Below are positions 47,657-56,807 of a DNA stretch of 64,000 nucleotides, one piece after another; within the stretch, counting starts at the first letter, position 1; each line of letters starts with the position of its first letter. The notes under the pieces are model-generated. The model had not been told where the DNA came from. It searched no databases and was given only the letters and a program-made list of their open reading frames with translations. The translations under genes were made by a program, and so were the position numbers. The stretch is from Pseudomonas viridiflava. GTDB taxonomy: Bacteria; Pseudomonadota; Gammaproteobacteria; Pseudomonadales; Pseudomonadaceae. The DNA lies in assembly GCF_900580865.1 (NCBI RefSeq), contig NZ_UTBZ01000014.1, positions 62,001 through 126,000 on the forward strand, given 5' to 3'.

Positions 47657-48799
47657 TCATATCCAATTTAGGTAAAACTGTACCAGCGCTGCGGCAAGAT
47701 CGGCCTGCAAGCCTTGTTCCAGACACCACGCTTCGGCGTTTTCCTGCAGTTCTGGCCAATGATTACGGGCGGCGACCCAGTATTCGCCGATGGGCTGACC
47801 GGCGCTCCAGGCCCGCCAGAGACCGTTCATCGCCTCGGCAGCAGCCGGAGACAGGCCTTTTGTGTAAAGCGCGAGAAAGGCATCGAGCTTGTCCAGATGG
47901 ATGTCTTCGTCCTGCTGATAGATGTGCCAGAGCATCGGCCGCCCCGCCCACTGCGCCCGGACAAACGAATCCTCACCGCGCACCGCGTTGAAATCGCAGC
48001 ACCAGAGCAAGTGATCATATTGATCCTGTCGGACGAACGGCAGCACCTGCACGGTGAGCGACTGACGCACATGAATCGCACCAACCGCCAGGTTTTCCAC
48101 CTCGAGCCAGCGCGCCACATCGCCAAGAATTCGCCCTTCCGGCACCAGCAGATGAGTCGGTGCAGCGTCCGCCGCCAAAACGTCCAGCCAACTGGCCAAC
48201 CCGGCGTTCTCGTAAGCAAACAGCGAAATCAGCTGGGCGCCAGGCGCACGATCGATCCCGAGGCCTTGGAGGAATTGGCGCTGAGCCTCGGCATCCTGCT
48301 GAAATTGCCGACGCTGCTCGAGCAATCCTCGCTCACGCAACAGGCCGCCAGTGCCCGGCTGGAACCCCGGAAAGAAGAAGAACTTCTGCACCGATTTGTA
48401 TTTGACCGACGGCAACCCGTGACAGCCGATCACCCAGTCTTCAGCGCTGAGATAGTCGAGGTTCATCCACAGCGGCGGCTGTTCACGCCCAGCCATTGCG
48501 TCCATGTAATCACTCGGTAACTGACAGGCAAACGCGGCGATCACCACATCCGCCGCATCTGTGTGCACCCAGTCAGCCGGCCAGTGCCGCACTTCGACGC
48601 CTTGTTGCGATTGCTGTGCGGCGTTGATATCGATCGCCGGGCAAATGCGCTCGAATGCGCGCAGATCATCGACCCACAAGCGCACCGCCAAACCATGCTC
48701 AGCCACCAATTGCCGAGCCAGACGCCAGGTAACGCCGATGTCGCCAAAGTTGTCGACCACCGTGCAGAAAATATCCCAGCGGGGTTTCAATTGCGACAT
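47657..48799 (-). CDS. earP: EF-P arginine rhamnosyltransferase EarP
   Basis: 380 residues. WDIFCTVVDNFGDIGVTWRLARQL contains the two Asp (16 and 20) that match the essential pair of EarP; LISLFAYEN and FVRQDQYDHLLWCCDFNAVRGEDS form the C-terminal nucleotide-sugar domain of the GT-B fold. It attaches rhamnose from dTDP-rhamnose to Arg32 of EF-P. efp begins 48 bases downstream on the same strand, an earP-efp operon. Confidence 0.96.
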   Translation of the reverse strand: MSQLKPRWDIFCTVVDNFGDIGVTWRLARQLVAEHGLAVRLWVDDLRAFERICPAIDINAAQQSQQGVEVRHWPADWVHTDAADVVIAAFACQLPSDYMDAMAGREQPPLWMNLDYLSAEDWVIGCHGLPSVKYKSVQKFFFFPGFQPGTGGLLRERGLLEQRRQFQQDAEAQRQFLQGLGIDRAPGAQLISLFAYENAGLASWLDVLAADAAPTHLLVPEGRILGDVARWLEVENLAVGAIHVRQSLTVQVLPFVRQDQYDHLLWCCDFNAVRGEDSFVRAQWAGRPMLWHIYQQDEDIHLDKLDAFLALYTKGLSPAAAEAMNGLWRAWSAGQPIGEYWVAARNHWPELQENAEAWCLEQGLQADLAAALVQFYLNWI

Positions 48800-48923
48800 T
48801 CAAGACTCCCGTTGGCAAAAGCAGCAATTGTCCGCATAAATGACCTCGCGCAGAAGAGCCGACGGCGATTAATCTTCGTGCGACAATCGCCACTTGCCCG
48901 CAATCACCCGCCAGGAGGCAGCC

Positions 48924-49331
48924 ATGCCCTACCGTCCCAACCCGCGTCGCCCGTTGCCTGTTCAGCTTAGCGCGCTGCATTTGACCGGCAGCATTGCCTT
49001 GGGCATGTGGCTGGGCTTCGTCGCCATTGCGCTGACCTGCTGGCTGCTGTCGCATTTGCTGTTCAAAGAACAACTGGCACCGGTCGCGCAAGCGGTACAG
49101 CAATTGGCCAATCCGCCGGCCGTGCAGGTACAACCGGATATTCCACCGCAGAGCCCGCTGTTCCAACAGTACGAAGAAAACCTGCGCAAGAGCGAGCAGC
49201 AGGTGCGCATGGATCAGGCCCGCAGCAGCATTCGCAATCAGTCAAATCCAAAGTGCCAGTTCTGGCTGCAGCAGGATCAGACCGCTCCAAGCGAAAAGAG
49301 CCGCGCCAACGTTTTGCAATTCTGCGATTGA
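48924..49331 (+). CDS. Small hypothetical inner-membrane protein
   Basis: 135 residues from ATG 48924 with AGGAGG 8 nt upstream. A proline/arginine-rich N-terminus precedes one membrane helix (SIALGMWLGFVAIALTCWLL), then a periplasmic or cytoplasmic tail with LFQQYEENLRKSEQQ and two Cys near the end. No family recognised. The GreA/B-like gene starts 2 bases after the stop, so the two are co-transcribed. Confidence 0.75.
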   Translation: MPYRPNPRRPLPVQLSALHLTGSIALGMWLGFVAIALTCWLLSHLLFKEQLAPVAQAVQQLANPPAVQVQPDIPPQSPLFQQYEENLRKSEQQVRMDQARSSIRNQSNPKCQFWLQQDQTAPSEKSRANVLQFCD

Positions 49332-49333
49332 TC

Positions 49334-49816
49334 ATGAACAAGCACATCGTCCACCAACTGATTCTCGACAAATTGCGCATCGACCTCGACATCGCCGAGC
49401 GTGCCGCACAAACCGCTTACGAAACCGCGACTCACGAAGAAAACATCGCCGAAAACAAGTACGACACGCTGGGCCTGGAAGCGTCGTATCTGGCGGCCGG
49501 ACAAGCGAAACGGGTAGAGGAAATCCGCCAGTCACTGGCGCTGTGCCAGAACCTGACACTGCGTGCCTATGACGAAAACCGTGGCATAGAAGTCGGTGCC
49601 TTGCTCGGTCTGGAGGACGAAAAGGGTCGCGAGCAATGGCTGTTTCTGGCGCCCGATGCGGCAGGCCTGAAAGTCGATGTGGTGGGTCAGCCGATTACTG
49701 TCATCACCCCGCGCTCGCCGCTGGGCAAAGGTCTGCTGGGCAAGTGCGAAGGGGATGAGGTGGAGATTCTGGTGGCGGGCACCCGGCAACAGTTTGCTGT
49801 CACCGAGGTGCTTTGA
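49334..49816 (+). CDS. GreA/GreB-like transcription factor
   Basis: 160 residues with a helical N-terminus (HQLILDKLRIDLDIAERAAQ) and acidic tip-like EENIAENKYDTLGLEASYL, followed by a C-terminal FKBP-like domain (VITPRSPLGKGLLGKCEGDEVEI). This is the GreA/B layout with a changed tip. True GreA/B insert an acidic tip into RNA polymerase to help cleave backtracked RNA; whether this paralogue does so is unclear. A true GreB is at 62.1 kb. Confidence 0.82.
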   Translation: MNKHIVHQLILDKLRIDLDIAERAAQTAYETATHEENIAENKYDTLGLEASYLAAGQAKRVEEIRQSLALCQNLTLRAYDENRGIEVGALLGLEDEKGREQWLFLAPDAAGLKVDVVGQPITVITPRSPLGKGLLGKCEGDEVEILVAGTRQQFAVTEVL

Positions 49817-49825
49817 GACAGTTGA

Positions 49826-50809
<984 letters not shown>

Positions 50810-50913
50810 TCAAAGCAGGTAGACGCCACGGGCATCAGCGACGGTATATAACTATATTAATGGTTTGAATAATAAATCTAGAACTTTTTTATCAAAGCGC
50901 CATTATTCGTGCT

Positions 50914-51417
50914 TCAGCGATCTCCCCGCCGCCTCCGCTCCACCAGCGGCACCATGTAAACCGGTACTTTGGCCAATTGCAGGACCCGCGCCGCCGTGCG
51001 CCCCAACGGCGTTTCCGCACCTACCCCGTGGCTGTGACTGCCTACGATCAGCAAATCGACCGAGAGTTTCTGCACCTGGTCGAGAATCACCTGCGACGGA
51101 TCGCCCTGCAGCACGCGCACGGCGCGAATACGCTGCAGATCCTGCTCGCCTTCATCCCCGAGTTCTTCGCGAAAGCTTTCCAGCACCCGCTGCTCGATAT
51201 TGGCGATGACAGTTTTCAGACCCTGGCTGTGAAATTCGTTCAATGCCTGCTCGTCGAGATAGCTCTGCAATACCGATTCGGCAAACAGCCCCATCGGCTC
51301 CACCGCGTGCACCACGTACAGATCGGCATTGAACGTTCGCGCCAACGCCAGGGCATGCTGCATCACTAACGGTGCGTACAGACCGAGGTCAGTGGCATAC
51401 AGCATCGAACGAATCAT
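50914..51417 (-). CDS. Universal stress protein (UspA family)
   Basis: 167 residues. ILYATDLG-type start (SMLYATDLGLYAPLV), GDPSQVILD, and the nucleotide loop IVGSHSHGVGAETPLGRTAARVL. The GxxG-9x-G(S/T) pattern suggests an ATP-binding member. AGGAGG precedes the ATG. It is the last of four leftward genes (53746-50914), though spacing leaves their co-transcription unproven. Confidence 0.9.
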   Translation of the reverse strand: MIRSMLYATDLGLYAPLVMQHALALARTFNADLYVVHAVEPMGLFAESVLQSYLDEQALNEFHSQGLKTVIANIEQRVLESFREELGDEGEQDLQRIRAVRVLQGDPSQVILDQVQKLSVDLLIVGSHSHGVGAETPLGRTAARVLQLAKVPVYMVPLVERRRRGDR

Positions 51418-51514
51418 ATGACCTCCTCGCGTGCCAACATGGCGGAGATTTGATTCAGCTTAGCAGTGCCTTGGCGACTACGACGTGCGACGCAACGTAT
51501 TGAAGCAAAGGGCT

Positions 51515-52420
51515 TTAGACCGACGGTTCGTTGCTGATGCCGTGCGGCACGTGCCCGGTGGCGACCACTTCGCGGGCGAGTTCGCAGTGGCCGGCCTGAT
51601 CGTCGAAAAACACGTCGGCGGCAAACGCTTCGAGAAACGCCGATTTGGTCAGGCCACCGAGAAACAGTGATTCGTCGAGACGAATGTCCCACTCGCGCAA
51701 GGTGCGGATCACCCGCTCATGCGCGGGCGCCGAACGCGCAGTGACCAGCGCTGTGCGAATCGGGCAATCGTCATCGGGAAACTCGCGCTGCAGCAGATTG
51801 AGCGCCGCCAGAAAGCCTTTGAACGGCCCACCACGCAACGGCTCGCGCGCGGCTTCGCGCTCCTTGGCCTGAAACGCTTCCAGCCCGCCGGACTGATAGA
51901 CGCGCTCCGACTCGTCGGAAAAAATCACCGCATCGCCGTCGAAGGCGATGCGCAATTCATCGCTGGCCGCACGGCTCGCTCCGCCGGAAAGAATCGTCGC
52001 AGCGGCGAAACCGGCATCCAGCGCCGCACGCACATCTTCGGCATGGGTAGACAGAAACAGGTCGCAACCAAAGGCTTTGAGATACGGATACGGACTGCGC
52101 CCACCGACGAACGCCGCCCGGGAAATCGCCAGTCCGTAATGGTGAATCGAGTTGAATACGCGCAGCCCGGTGTCGGCGCTGTTGCGCGAGACCAGAATCA
52201 CCTCGACCCGTGCTCGGCCGAGGCGACTGTTGAGTGCCAACAGTTTTTCCACCAGCGGGAAGGCATCGCCGGGCGCAAGAATTTCGTCTTCGTGCTCGAT
52301 CTGATATTGCCGATAGGCTTCAACGCCGCTCGACAGATAGACCTTGTGGCTCTCGCTCAGGTCGAACAAGGCGCGCGACGAAATCGCCAGCACCAGTTTG
52401 TCATCGATGTTCTTGGCCAT
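51515..52420 (-). CDS. 5'-nucleotidase (cN-I/PF06189 type)
   Basis: 301 residues. Family features: LAISSRALFDLSESHKVY, VEVILVSRNSADTGLRVFNSI, RAAFVGGRSPYPYLKAF, IAFDGDAVIFSDESE (the DxD of the HAD-like core) and SEFLGGL-type SLFLGGLTKSAFLEAF with VFFDDQAGH. These cytosolic enzymes dephosphorylate nucleoside monophosphates. The gene lies 22 bases downstream of the PanE-like gene, suggesting one transcript. Confidence 0.88.
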   Translation of the reverse strand: MAKNIDDKLVLAISSRALFDLSESHKVYLSSGVEAYRQYQIEHEDEILAPGDAFPLVEKLLALNSRLGRARVEVILVSRNSADTGLRVFNSIHHYGLAISRAAFVGGRSPYPYLKAFGCDLFLSTHAEDVRAALDAGFAAATILSGGASRAASDELRIAFDGDAVIFSDESERVYQSGGLEAFQAKEREAAREPLRGGPFKGFLAALNLLQREFPDDDCPIRTALVTARSAPAHERVIRTLREWDIRLDESLFLGGLTKSAFLEAFAADVFFDDQAGHCELAREVVATGHVPHGISNEPSV

Positions 52421-52442
52421 GCCTTCCCCCAGAGCGACCGGC

Positions 52443-53411
52443 TTAAACGTTGCGCCGGTCGATAAAACTCAAATTGCGATACAACGCTTCGATGCGCGGT
52501 AACTCACAACCCGCTGCTTTCGCCGCGGCCAATGGTCGAGCGTAGATCGCTTGCAGCTCCAGCGGCCGTTTATGTAAAAAGTCGTGGTACATGCTCGGCC
52601 AGTAGTCGGGCATTTTCTCGGTCATCATGAACAGGTAATCGGCGTATCCCGGCGGTATATCGTGGCCACAGGCCTTGGCGCCCTGCACGACTTCGGCCAT
52701 CAACGCCTGGATCAACGCACGGCTGTCGGCATCGGCCATCAACGGCGTGGTGCTTGCAACGAGCAACACTGAGAGTCCGTTGTAGGGAATATTCCACACC
52801 AGTTTCTGCCAGCGCGCCTGTTGCAGATTCGGCATCGCCTGGGAATCGATCCCGGCAGCGCGGAACAACCCGCAGCCCTCCTCGACAATCGCCATGCGCG
52901 CGCCATCATCCATCGCCGGGCCGCTGTGATAGCCAACGTTGACCGCGCCGAGCGCCTGATGGGTGATTTGTCCGGGACCTTCGCGGTGTACACAGATCAG
53001 GCACAAACCGCCCAGCAGATGCAGGGAATCGGGCAGCAGTTCACGCAAACTGTCTTCGACGTCGAGACCGTTTTGCAGCACCAGTACTTTCGCATCCGGC
53101 TTGGCCGCTTGAATGATTGAAGGCGCGAGACCGGCGTTGCTGGTGGTTTTCGCCCCCACCAACAGCCAGTCGCATTTGGGCATGTCTTCGGCCGACGAAT
53201 AGGCCTGCGCCGGATGCAACGTCAGCGGGCCATGCACCGCGCTGTTTATCTGCAAACCACGTTCGGCCACCGCCGAAAACTCGCTGCGCAACAGAAAGTG
53301 CACATCGAAACCGGCGCGCGCCAGCATCACACCGTAGAACCCACCAATCGCGCCGGTGCCGATAATCCCCACCTTCGGTTTATCAAAGCCTGGTGTATTC
53401 ACTGCCCCCAT
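52443..53411 (-). CDS. PanE-like 2-dehydropantoate 2-reductase family protein
   Basis: 322 residues. NAD(P)-binding VGIIGTGAIGGFYGVMLARAG at the N-terminus, KTTSNAG, LVLQNGLDVE and VWNIPYNGLS (catalytic Lys/Asn region) match ketopantoate reductase relatives. Pantothenate or another 2-keto-acid reduction is possible; most genomes have several such paralogues, so the exact substrate is open. Its ATG overlaps the thioredoxin-like stop (TAATG). Confidence 0.88.
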   Translation of the reverse strand: MGAVNTPGFDKPKVGIIGTGAIGGFYGVMLARAGFDVHFLLRSEFSAVAERGLQINSAVHGPLTLHPAQAYSSAEDMPKCDWLLVGAKTTSNAGLAPSIIQAAKPDAKVLVLQNGLDVEDSLRELLPDSLHLLGGLCLICVHREGPGQITHQALGAVNVGYHSGPAMDDGARMAIVEEGCGLFRAAGIDSQAMPNLQQARWQKLVWNIPYNGLSVLLVASTTPLMADADSRALIQALMAEVVQGAKACGHDIPPGYADYLFMMTEKMPDYWPSMYHDFLHKRPLELQAIYARPLAAAKAAGCELPRIEALYRNLSFIDRRNV

Positions 53412-53746
53412 TATGGCAACTCCTCTGCAATTCGACCCAGCGCCTGCACTAATGCCTCGTTGAGCGCATCGGCGGTCAGGCGCGTGTGCAATGCCCCAAA
53501 GAACTCGCCGTCGCGCACCACAAACAGCGCCGGCAAATGAAAGACCTGATAACGCTCGACCAACCCGCCGTTGTCGCCGGCATCGATCCAGCACAACTGA
53601 TCGATTGCCAGATCGAGTCCCGGCAACACCTCGCGGGCATAACGGCAACTGGCGCAACCTACGCTGGTGAAAATCACCAAGGAAACGCCGCTCATCGCCA
53701 ACAGCCGTTGGTCGGCGTCGAAATCGGTCAGTTCGGATTCGACCAC
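53411..53746 (-). CDS. Thioredoxin-fold protein with CASC motif
   Basis: About 111 residues. SGVSLVIFTSVGCASCRYAREVLPGL carries the redox motif CASC, and LPALFVVRDGEF has the cis-Pro loop. The CASC active site differs from CGPC, so a reductase of altered potential or an oxidoreductase with special partners is likely. The start is uncertain: GTG 53746 (chosen, avoids overlap), ATG 53797 or ATG 53809. It is coupled to the PanE-like gene by a 1-base overlap and faces the PilZ gene. Confidence 0.82.
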   Translation of the reverse strand: MVESELTDFDADQRLLAMSGVSLVIFTSVGCASCRYAREVLPGLDLAIDQLCWIDAGDNGGLVERYQVFHLPALFVVRDGEFFGALHTRLTADALNEALVQALGRIAEELP

Positions 53747-53762
53747 TATACTGGGGGAAACA

Positions 53763-54239
53763 ATGTCAAATGACCGACACAGGGAGTCTGTGCTCATGGG
53801 ACGTTTCATTCCTCATCCGGACGAGGTGCCGGTTGAATTAACCTTGCTCAAGCCTGAATGTATTTCCAGGCAACAGCTACACACTATCAGCCTCGGCGGC
53901 ATCGCTTGCAATTACCACCGTGCATGGCGCCATGGCACAGCGCTGCAAGTGCGCATGCCGTCACTAAATGCCGACATCTGTTATCCGGGCTATGTGGCGT
54001 GGTGCCTGCGGCGCAAAAAGGGTTATTTGGTGGGAATTGCATTTACCGATGAGCAGACGCTGTTCAGCGCGCGAATGGGTGAGCAGGTGTGTCAGATCGA
54101 GCGCTACTGCCGCATGCACGAAACCCACGATGACCTGCAGGAAATTCAGGCGGTGGCCCTGCAATGGGTCGAGCAACACGCCGACGAGTTCTCCCACGAC
54201 AGCGTGCGCAAGGCTTTTGCGCAGCCAGCGCTGGACTAA
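53763..54239 (+). CDS. PilZ-domain protein with degenerate c-di-GMP motifs
   Basis: 158 residues from ATG 53763 (GGGGGAAAC upstream); a later ATG at 53796 is possible. The region EVPVELTLLKPECISRQQLHTISLGGIACNY has the PilZ strand order, and WCLRRKKGYLVGIAFTDEQ is the typical later strand. The ligand motif RxxxR is not visible, and the D/NxSxxG motif reads TISLGG. Binding of c-di-GMP is therefore doubtful. Divergent, almost back to back, with the thioredoxin-like gene. Confidence 0.75.
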   Translation: MSNDRHRESVLMGRFIPHPDEVPVELTLLKPECISRQQLHTISLGGIACNYHRAWRHGTALQVRMPSLNADICYPGYVAWCLRRKKGYLVGIAFTDEQTLFSARMGEQVCQIERYCRMHETHDDLQEIQAVALQWVEQHADEFSHDSVRKAFAQPALD

Positions 54240-54369
54240 AGCACCTTTTGCCCATTGTCTAGCAGGCGCTTTACGCGCTAAGGTTCCGCTCCCCGACGCG
54301 CTTAAATCTGCTGTGCTCCGCCGCGCGGGGATCGCTGGCGGCCGGCACCCGTGACCTGACGAGTAAACG

Positions 54370-55446
54370 ATGGCTGATTTACCGATCAACGACCTAAACG
54401 TCGCCTCTAACGAGACCCTGATCACTCCCGATCAGCTCAAGCGTGATATCCCTCTGAGCGATGCTGCCCTGCGCACCGTCACCAAGGGCCGCGAAGTCAT
54501 TCGCAACATTCTTGATGGCACCGACCACCGTCTGTTCGTAGTGATCGGCCCATGCTCGATCCACGATATCAAGGCTGCCCACGAATACGCCGATCGCCTC
54601 AAGGTGCTGGCGGCGGAAGTTTCCGACACCCTGTATCTGGTCATGCGCGTGTATTTCGAGAAGCCACGCACCACCGTCGGCTGGAAAGGCCTGATCAACG
54701 ATCCGTACCTGGACGACTCGTTCAAGATCCAGGACGGTCTGCACATCGGTCGTCAGTTGCTGCTGGATCTGGCCGAAAAAGGCCTGCCAACCGCCACTGA
54801 AGCCCTCGACCCGATCTCCCCGCAGTATCTGCAGGACCTGATCAGTTGGTCGGCGATTGGCGCGCGTACCACCGAATCGCAGACTCACCGGGAAATGGCT
54901 TCTGGCCTGTCCTCGGCCGTCGGCTTCAAGAACGGCACTGACGGCGGTCTGACTGTGGCGATCAACGCCTTGCAGTCGGTCTCCAGCCCGCATCGTTTCC
55001 TCGGCATCAACCAGGAAGGTGGCGTGTCGATCGTCACTACCAAAGGCAACGCCTACGGTCACGTCGTACTGCGCGGTGGCAACGGCAAGCCGAACTACGA
55101 TTCGGTCAGCGTTGCCCTGTGCGAGCAGGCGCTGGACAAAGCGAAGATCAAGCCGAACATCATGGTCGACTGCAGCCACGCCAACTCCAACAAGGATCCG
55201 GCGCTGCAACCACTGGTGATGGAGAACGTCGCCAACCAGATCCTCGAAGGCAACCAGTCGATTATCGGCCTGATGGTCGAAAGTCACCTGAACTGGGGCT
55301 GCCAGGCGATTCCAAAAGACCTCGCCGACCTGCAATACGGCGTGTCGATTACCGATGCCTGCATCGACTGGTCCGCCACGGAGAACACGTTGCGCAGCAT
55401 GCACGCCAAGCTCAAGGACGTGTTGCCGAAACGCCAGCGCAGCTGA
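54370..55446 (+). CDS. Class I DAHP synthase (AroF/G/H type)
   Basis: 358 residues. FVVIGPCSIHD, VMRVYFEKPRTTVGWKGL, ARTTESQTHREMASGLS and VDCSHANSNKD are the class I signature and metal site. First shikimate enzyme, usually feedback-inhibited by an aromatic amino acid; which one cannot be told. The window also has the class II enzyme at 38.8 kb. Followed by a terminator. Confidence 0.95.
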   Translation: MADLPINDLNVASNETLITPDQLKRDIPLSDAALRTVTKGREVIRNILDGTDHRLFVVIGPCSIHDIKAAHEYADRLKVLAAEVSDTLYLVMRVYFEKPRTTVGWKGLINDPYLDDSFKIQDGLHIGRQLLLDLAEKGLPTATEALDPISPQYLQDLISWSAIGARTTESQTHREMASGLSSAVGFKNGTDGGLTVAINALQSVSSPHRFLGINQEGGVSIVTTKGNAYGHVVLRGGNGKPNYDSVSVALCEQALDKAKIKPNIMVDCSHANSNKDPALQPLVMENVANQILEGNQSIIGLMVESHLNWGCQAIPKDLADLQYGVSITDACIDWSATENTLRSMHAKLKDVLPKRQRS

Positions 55447-55464
55447 TACGCGTTTTTCAGGCAT

Positions 55465-55495
55465 AAAAAAACGCCGGGCATTGCCCGGCGTTTTT
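55465..55495. terminator. Bidirectional intrinsic terminator
   Basis: Perfect stem AACGCCGGGCA/TGCCCGGCGTT with minimal loop, A-run and T-run at the ends, between the convergent DAHP synthase and GNAT genes. Confidence 0.92.
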
Positions 55496-55506
55496 GTGTG
55501 CGCGAT

Positions 55507-55788
55507 TCAGATCTTGGCGGCGCGGCGCTGATGGCGCTCCATATAGCGCTCGACGTAAGAGCACGACGGGATCACCGTGTAGCCCATTTCTTCGGCGTAC
55601 TGCAACGCGCTCTCGGTCAGCGCTGCGGCAATGCCACGGCCACGCAGGGCGTTGGGCACAAACGTGCGATAGATATCCAGGGTCTGTTTCCCCAGATCCA
55701 TATAAGTCAGGTAGGCACGATGACCGTCCACATTGGTCTCGAACTGATGACCAGCCTGGTCATGGTGGATGGACAACGCCTCGCTCAT
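55507..55788 (-). CDS. Small GNAT N-acetyltransferase (YjdJ-like)
   Basis: 93 residues, a short one-domain acetyltransferase: AYLTYMDLGKQTLDIYRTFVP, acetyl-CoA loop ALRGRGIAAALTESALQYAEE, and a final VIPSCSYVERYM. The short YjdJ-type GNAT proteins have unknown substrates. GAGGAG precedes ATG 55788. Confidence 0.9.
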   Translation of the reverse strand: MSEALSIHHDQAGHQFETNVDGHRAYLTYMDLGKQTLDIYRTFVPNALRGRGIAAALTESALQYAEEMGYTVIPSCSYVERYMERHQRRAAKI

Positions 55789-56309
55789 CACTACTCCTCG
55801 CGGGTCTTGGATTCTGACCCCTACCTTACCGATGTTTTTCCGGCGAAGGAACATCTACGCCACCCCGTGCCTGATGGACACCGAGAAGAGCCACACCGAT
55901 CTCGCGTAACCTGGCACCTGATAAATAGTAGGCACCATTGGCAAAAATGCTCAAGGTACGCTCGTCATCAAGCGGGTTGGCGGGGGTTGCTCCGATGGAC
56001 GCAGGGTGAACCTGGGAGAAGATCTTCCCGGGTCGCTCACCTGAACATTGCCGGATGTTGAGACTTAAGACGTGCAGCCTTATTTAAAGTCACCTCAACA
56101 TGCACAAAGATAAGCGAAGCAGCACGCAAAATCGGAACAAAAGTGTGGACGAATTCATCTAGACAGACTTTAGCCAAAACTGCAAAAACAGCACATGGCA
56201 ACGGGAACTTTTTCTCATTAACTCGCTCAGCTCGGGGCTTGCAGCTGGGTATTTTTTAAACAACGCAGTTAAAAGTTGCTCGAAAAAGAATCAACGCCTA
56301 CAATTTTTT

Positions 56310-56338
56310 TTGCTTCTTGCCTTACGTCAGTTTACTTA
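56310..56338 (+). promoter_or_regulatory. Probable oprI promoter
   Basis: TTGCTT, 17 bases, TACTTA, with a T-run (CAATTTTTTTT) just ahead that could act as an UP element. About 89 bases before the oprI ATG. Strong expression of oprI in pseudomonads supports a strong promoter here; the exact hexamers are a guess. Confidence 0.42.
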
Positions 56339-56365
56339 CTACAAGTAATGGGTAGTATGTACGCC

Positions 56366-56395
56366 GGCTATTTCCTCAATCGTGAGGAGACAGCC
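56366..56395 (+). promoter_or_regulatory. Stem-loop in the oprI 5' leader
   Basis: TCCTCA-ATCG-TGAGGA (56373-56388) with an outer GGCT/AGCC pairing. It lies in the leader, 32 bases before the oprI start. A stable 5' hairpin fits an abundant, long-lived mRNA; function inferred. Confidence 0.5.
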
Positions 56396-56426
56396 ACTTA
56401 ATTGAAAGTCCTTGAAGGGGAACACG

Positions 56427-56678
56427 ATGAACAACGTTCTGAAATTCTCTGCTCTGGCTCTGGCCGCAGTTCTGGCTACCGGTTGCAGCAGCGCATCGAA
56501 AGAAACCGAAGCACGTCTGACCGCTACTGAAGACGCAGCTGCTCGCTCCCAGGCTCGTGCAGACGAAGCTTACCGTAAAGCTGATGAAGCTCTGGCTGCT
56601 GCTCAAAAAGCACAACAGACTGCTGACGAAGCTAACGAGCGTGCTCTGCGCATGCTGGACAAAGCTAGCCGCAAGTAA
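56427..56678 (+). CDS. oprI: Major outer membrane lipoprotein OprI
   Basis: 83 residues. Signal peptide ending in LATGC, lipidated Cys20. The mature part is a helical coiled coil with alanine-rich repeats ([19 protein letters not shown]...) and ends in KASRK; the final Lys can attach to peptidoglycan, as in E. coli Lpp. It tethers outer membrane to wall. AGGGGAACACG gives a strong ribosome site. Codon choice is strongly biased (GCT, CTG, CGT), typical of highly expressed genes. Confidence 0.97.
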   Translation: MNNVLKFSALALAAVLATGCSSASKETEARLTATEDAAARSQARADEAYRKADEALAAAQKAQQTADEANERALRMLDKASRK

Positions 56679-56700
56679 TAATCCCTCGGGATTGTTATCA

Positions 56701-56730
56701 AGCCGATCCGATGTCTGGGTCGGCTTTTTT
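56701..56730 (+). terminator. Intrinsic terminator of oprI
   Basis: Stem AGCCGA(TCC)/(GGG)TCGGCT followed by six T, 22 bases after the oprI stop. Confidence 0.9.
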
Positions 56731-56756
56731 GTGCCTGAAACTTTTGTCCGGGCAAT

Positions 56757-56792
56757 AAAAAACCCGCCGACGCATCACGCATCGACGGGCTC
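56757..56792 (-). terminator. Intrinsic terminator of the L,D-transpeptidase gene
   Basis: On the minus strand the stem GAGCCCGTCGATGCG/CGTCGGCGGGTT is followed by a T-run, just past the stop of the transpeptidase gene. Confidence 0.75.
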
Positions 56793-56807
56793 TTGACCGC
56801 TGGCTTA

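Larger units (their letters stand above)
55789..56426. other. Long intergenic region before oprI
   Basis: About 640 bases. The left half includes a minus-strand stretch of 85 stop-free codons (55826-56083) without a usable start. The right half (56100-56426) is AT-rich and holds the oprI promoter and leader. I see no RNA gene that I can name. Confidence 0.5.
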
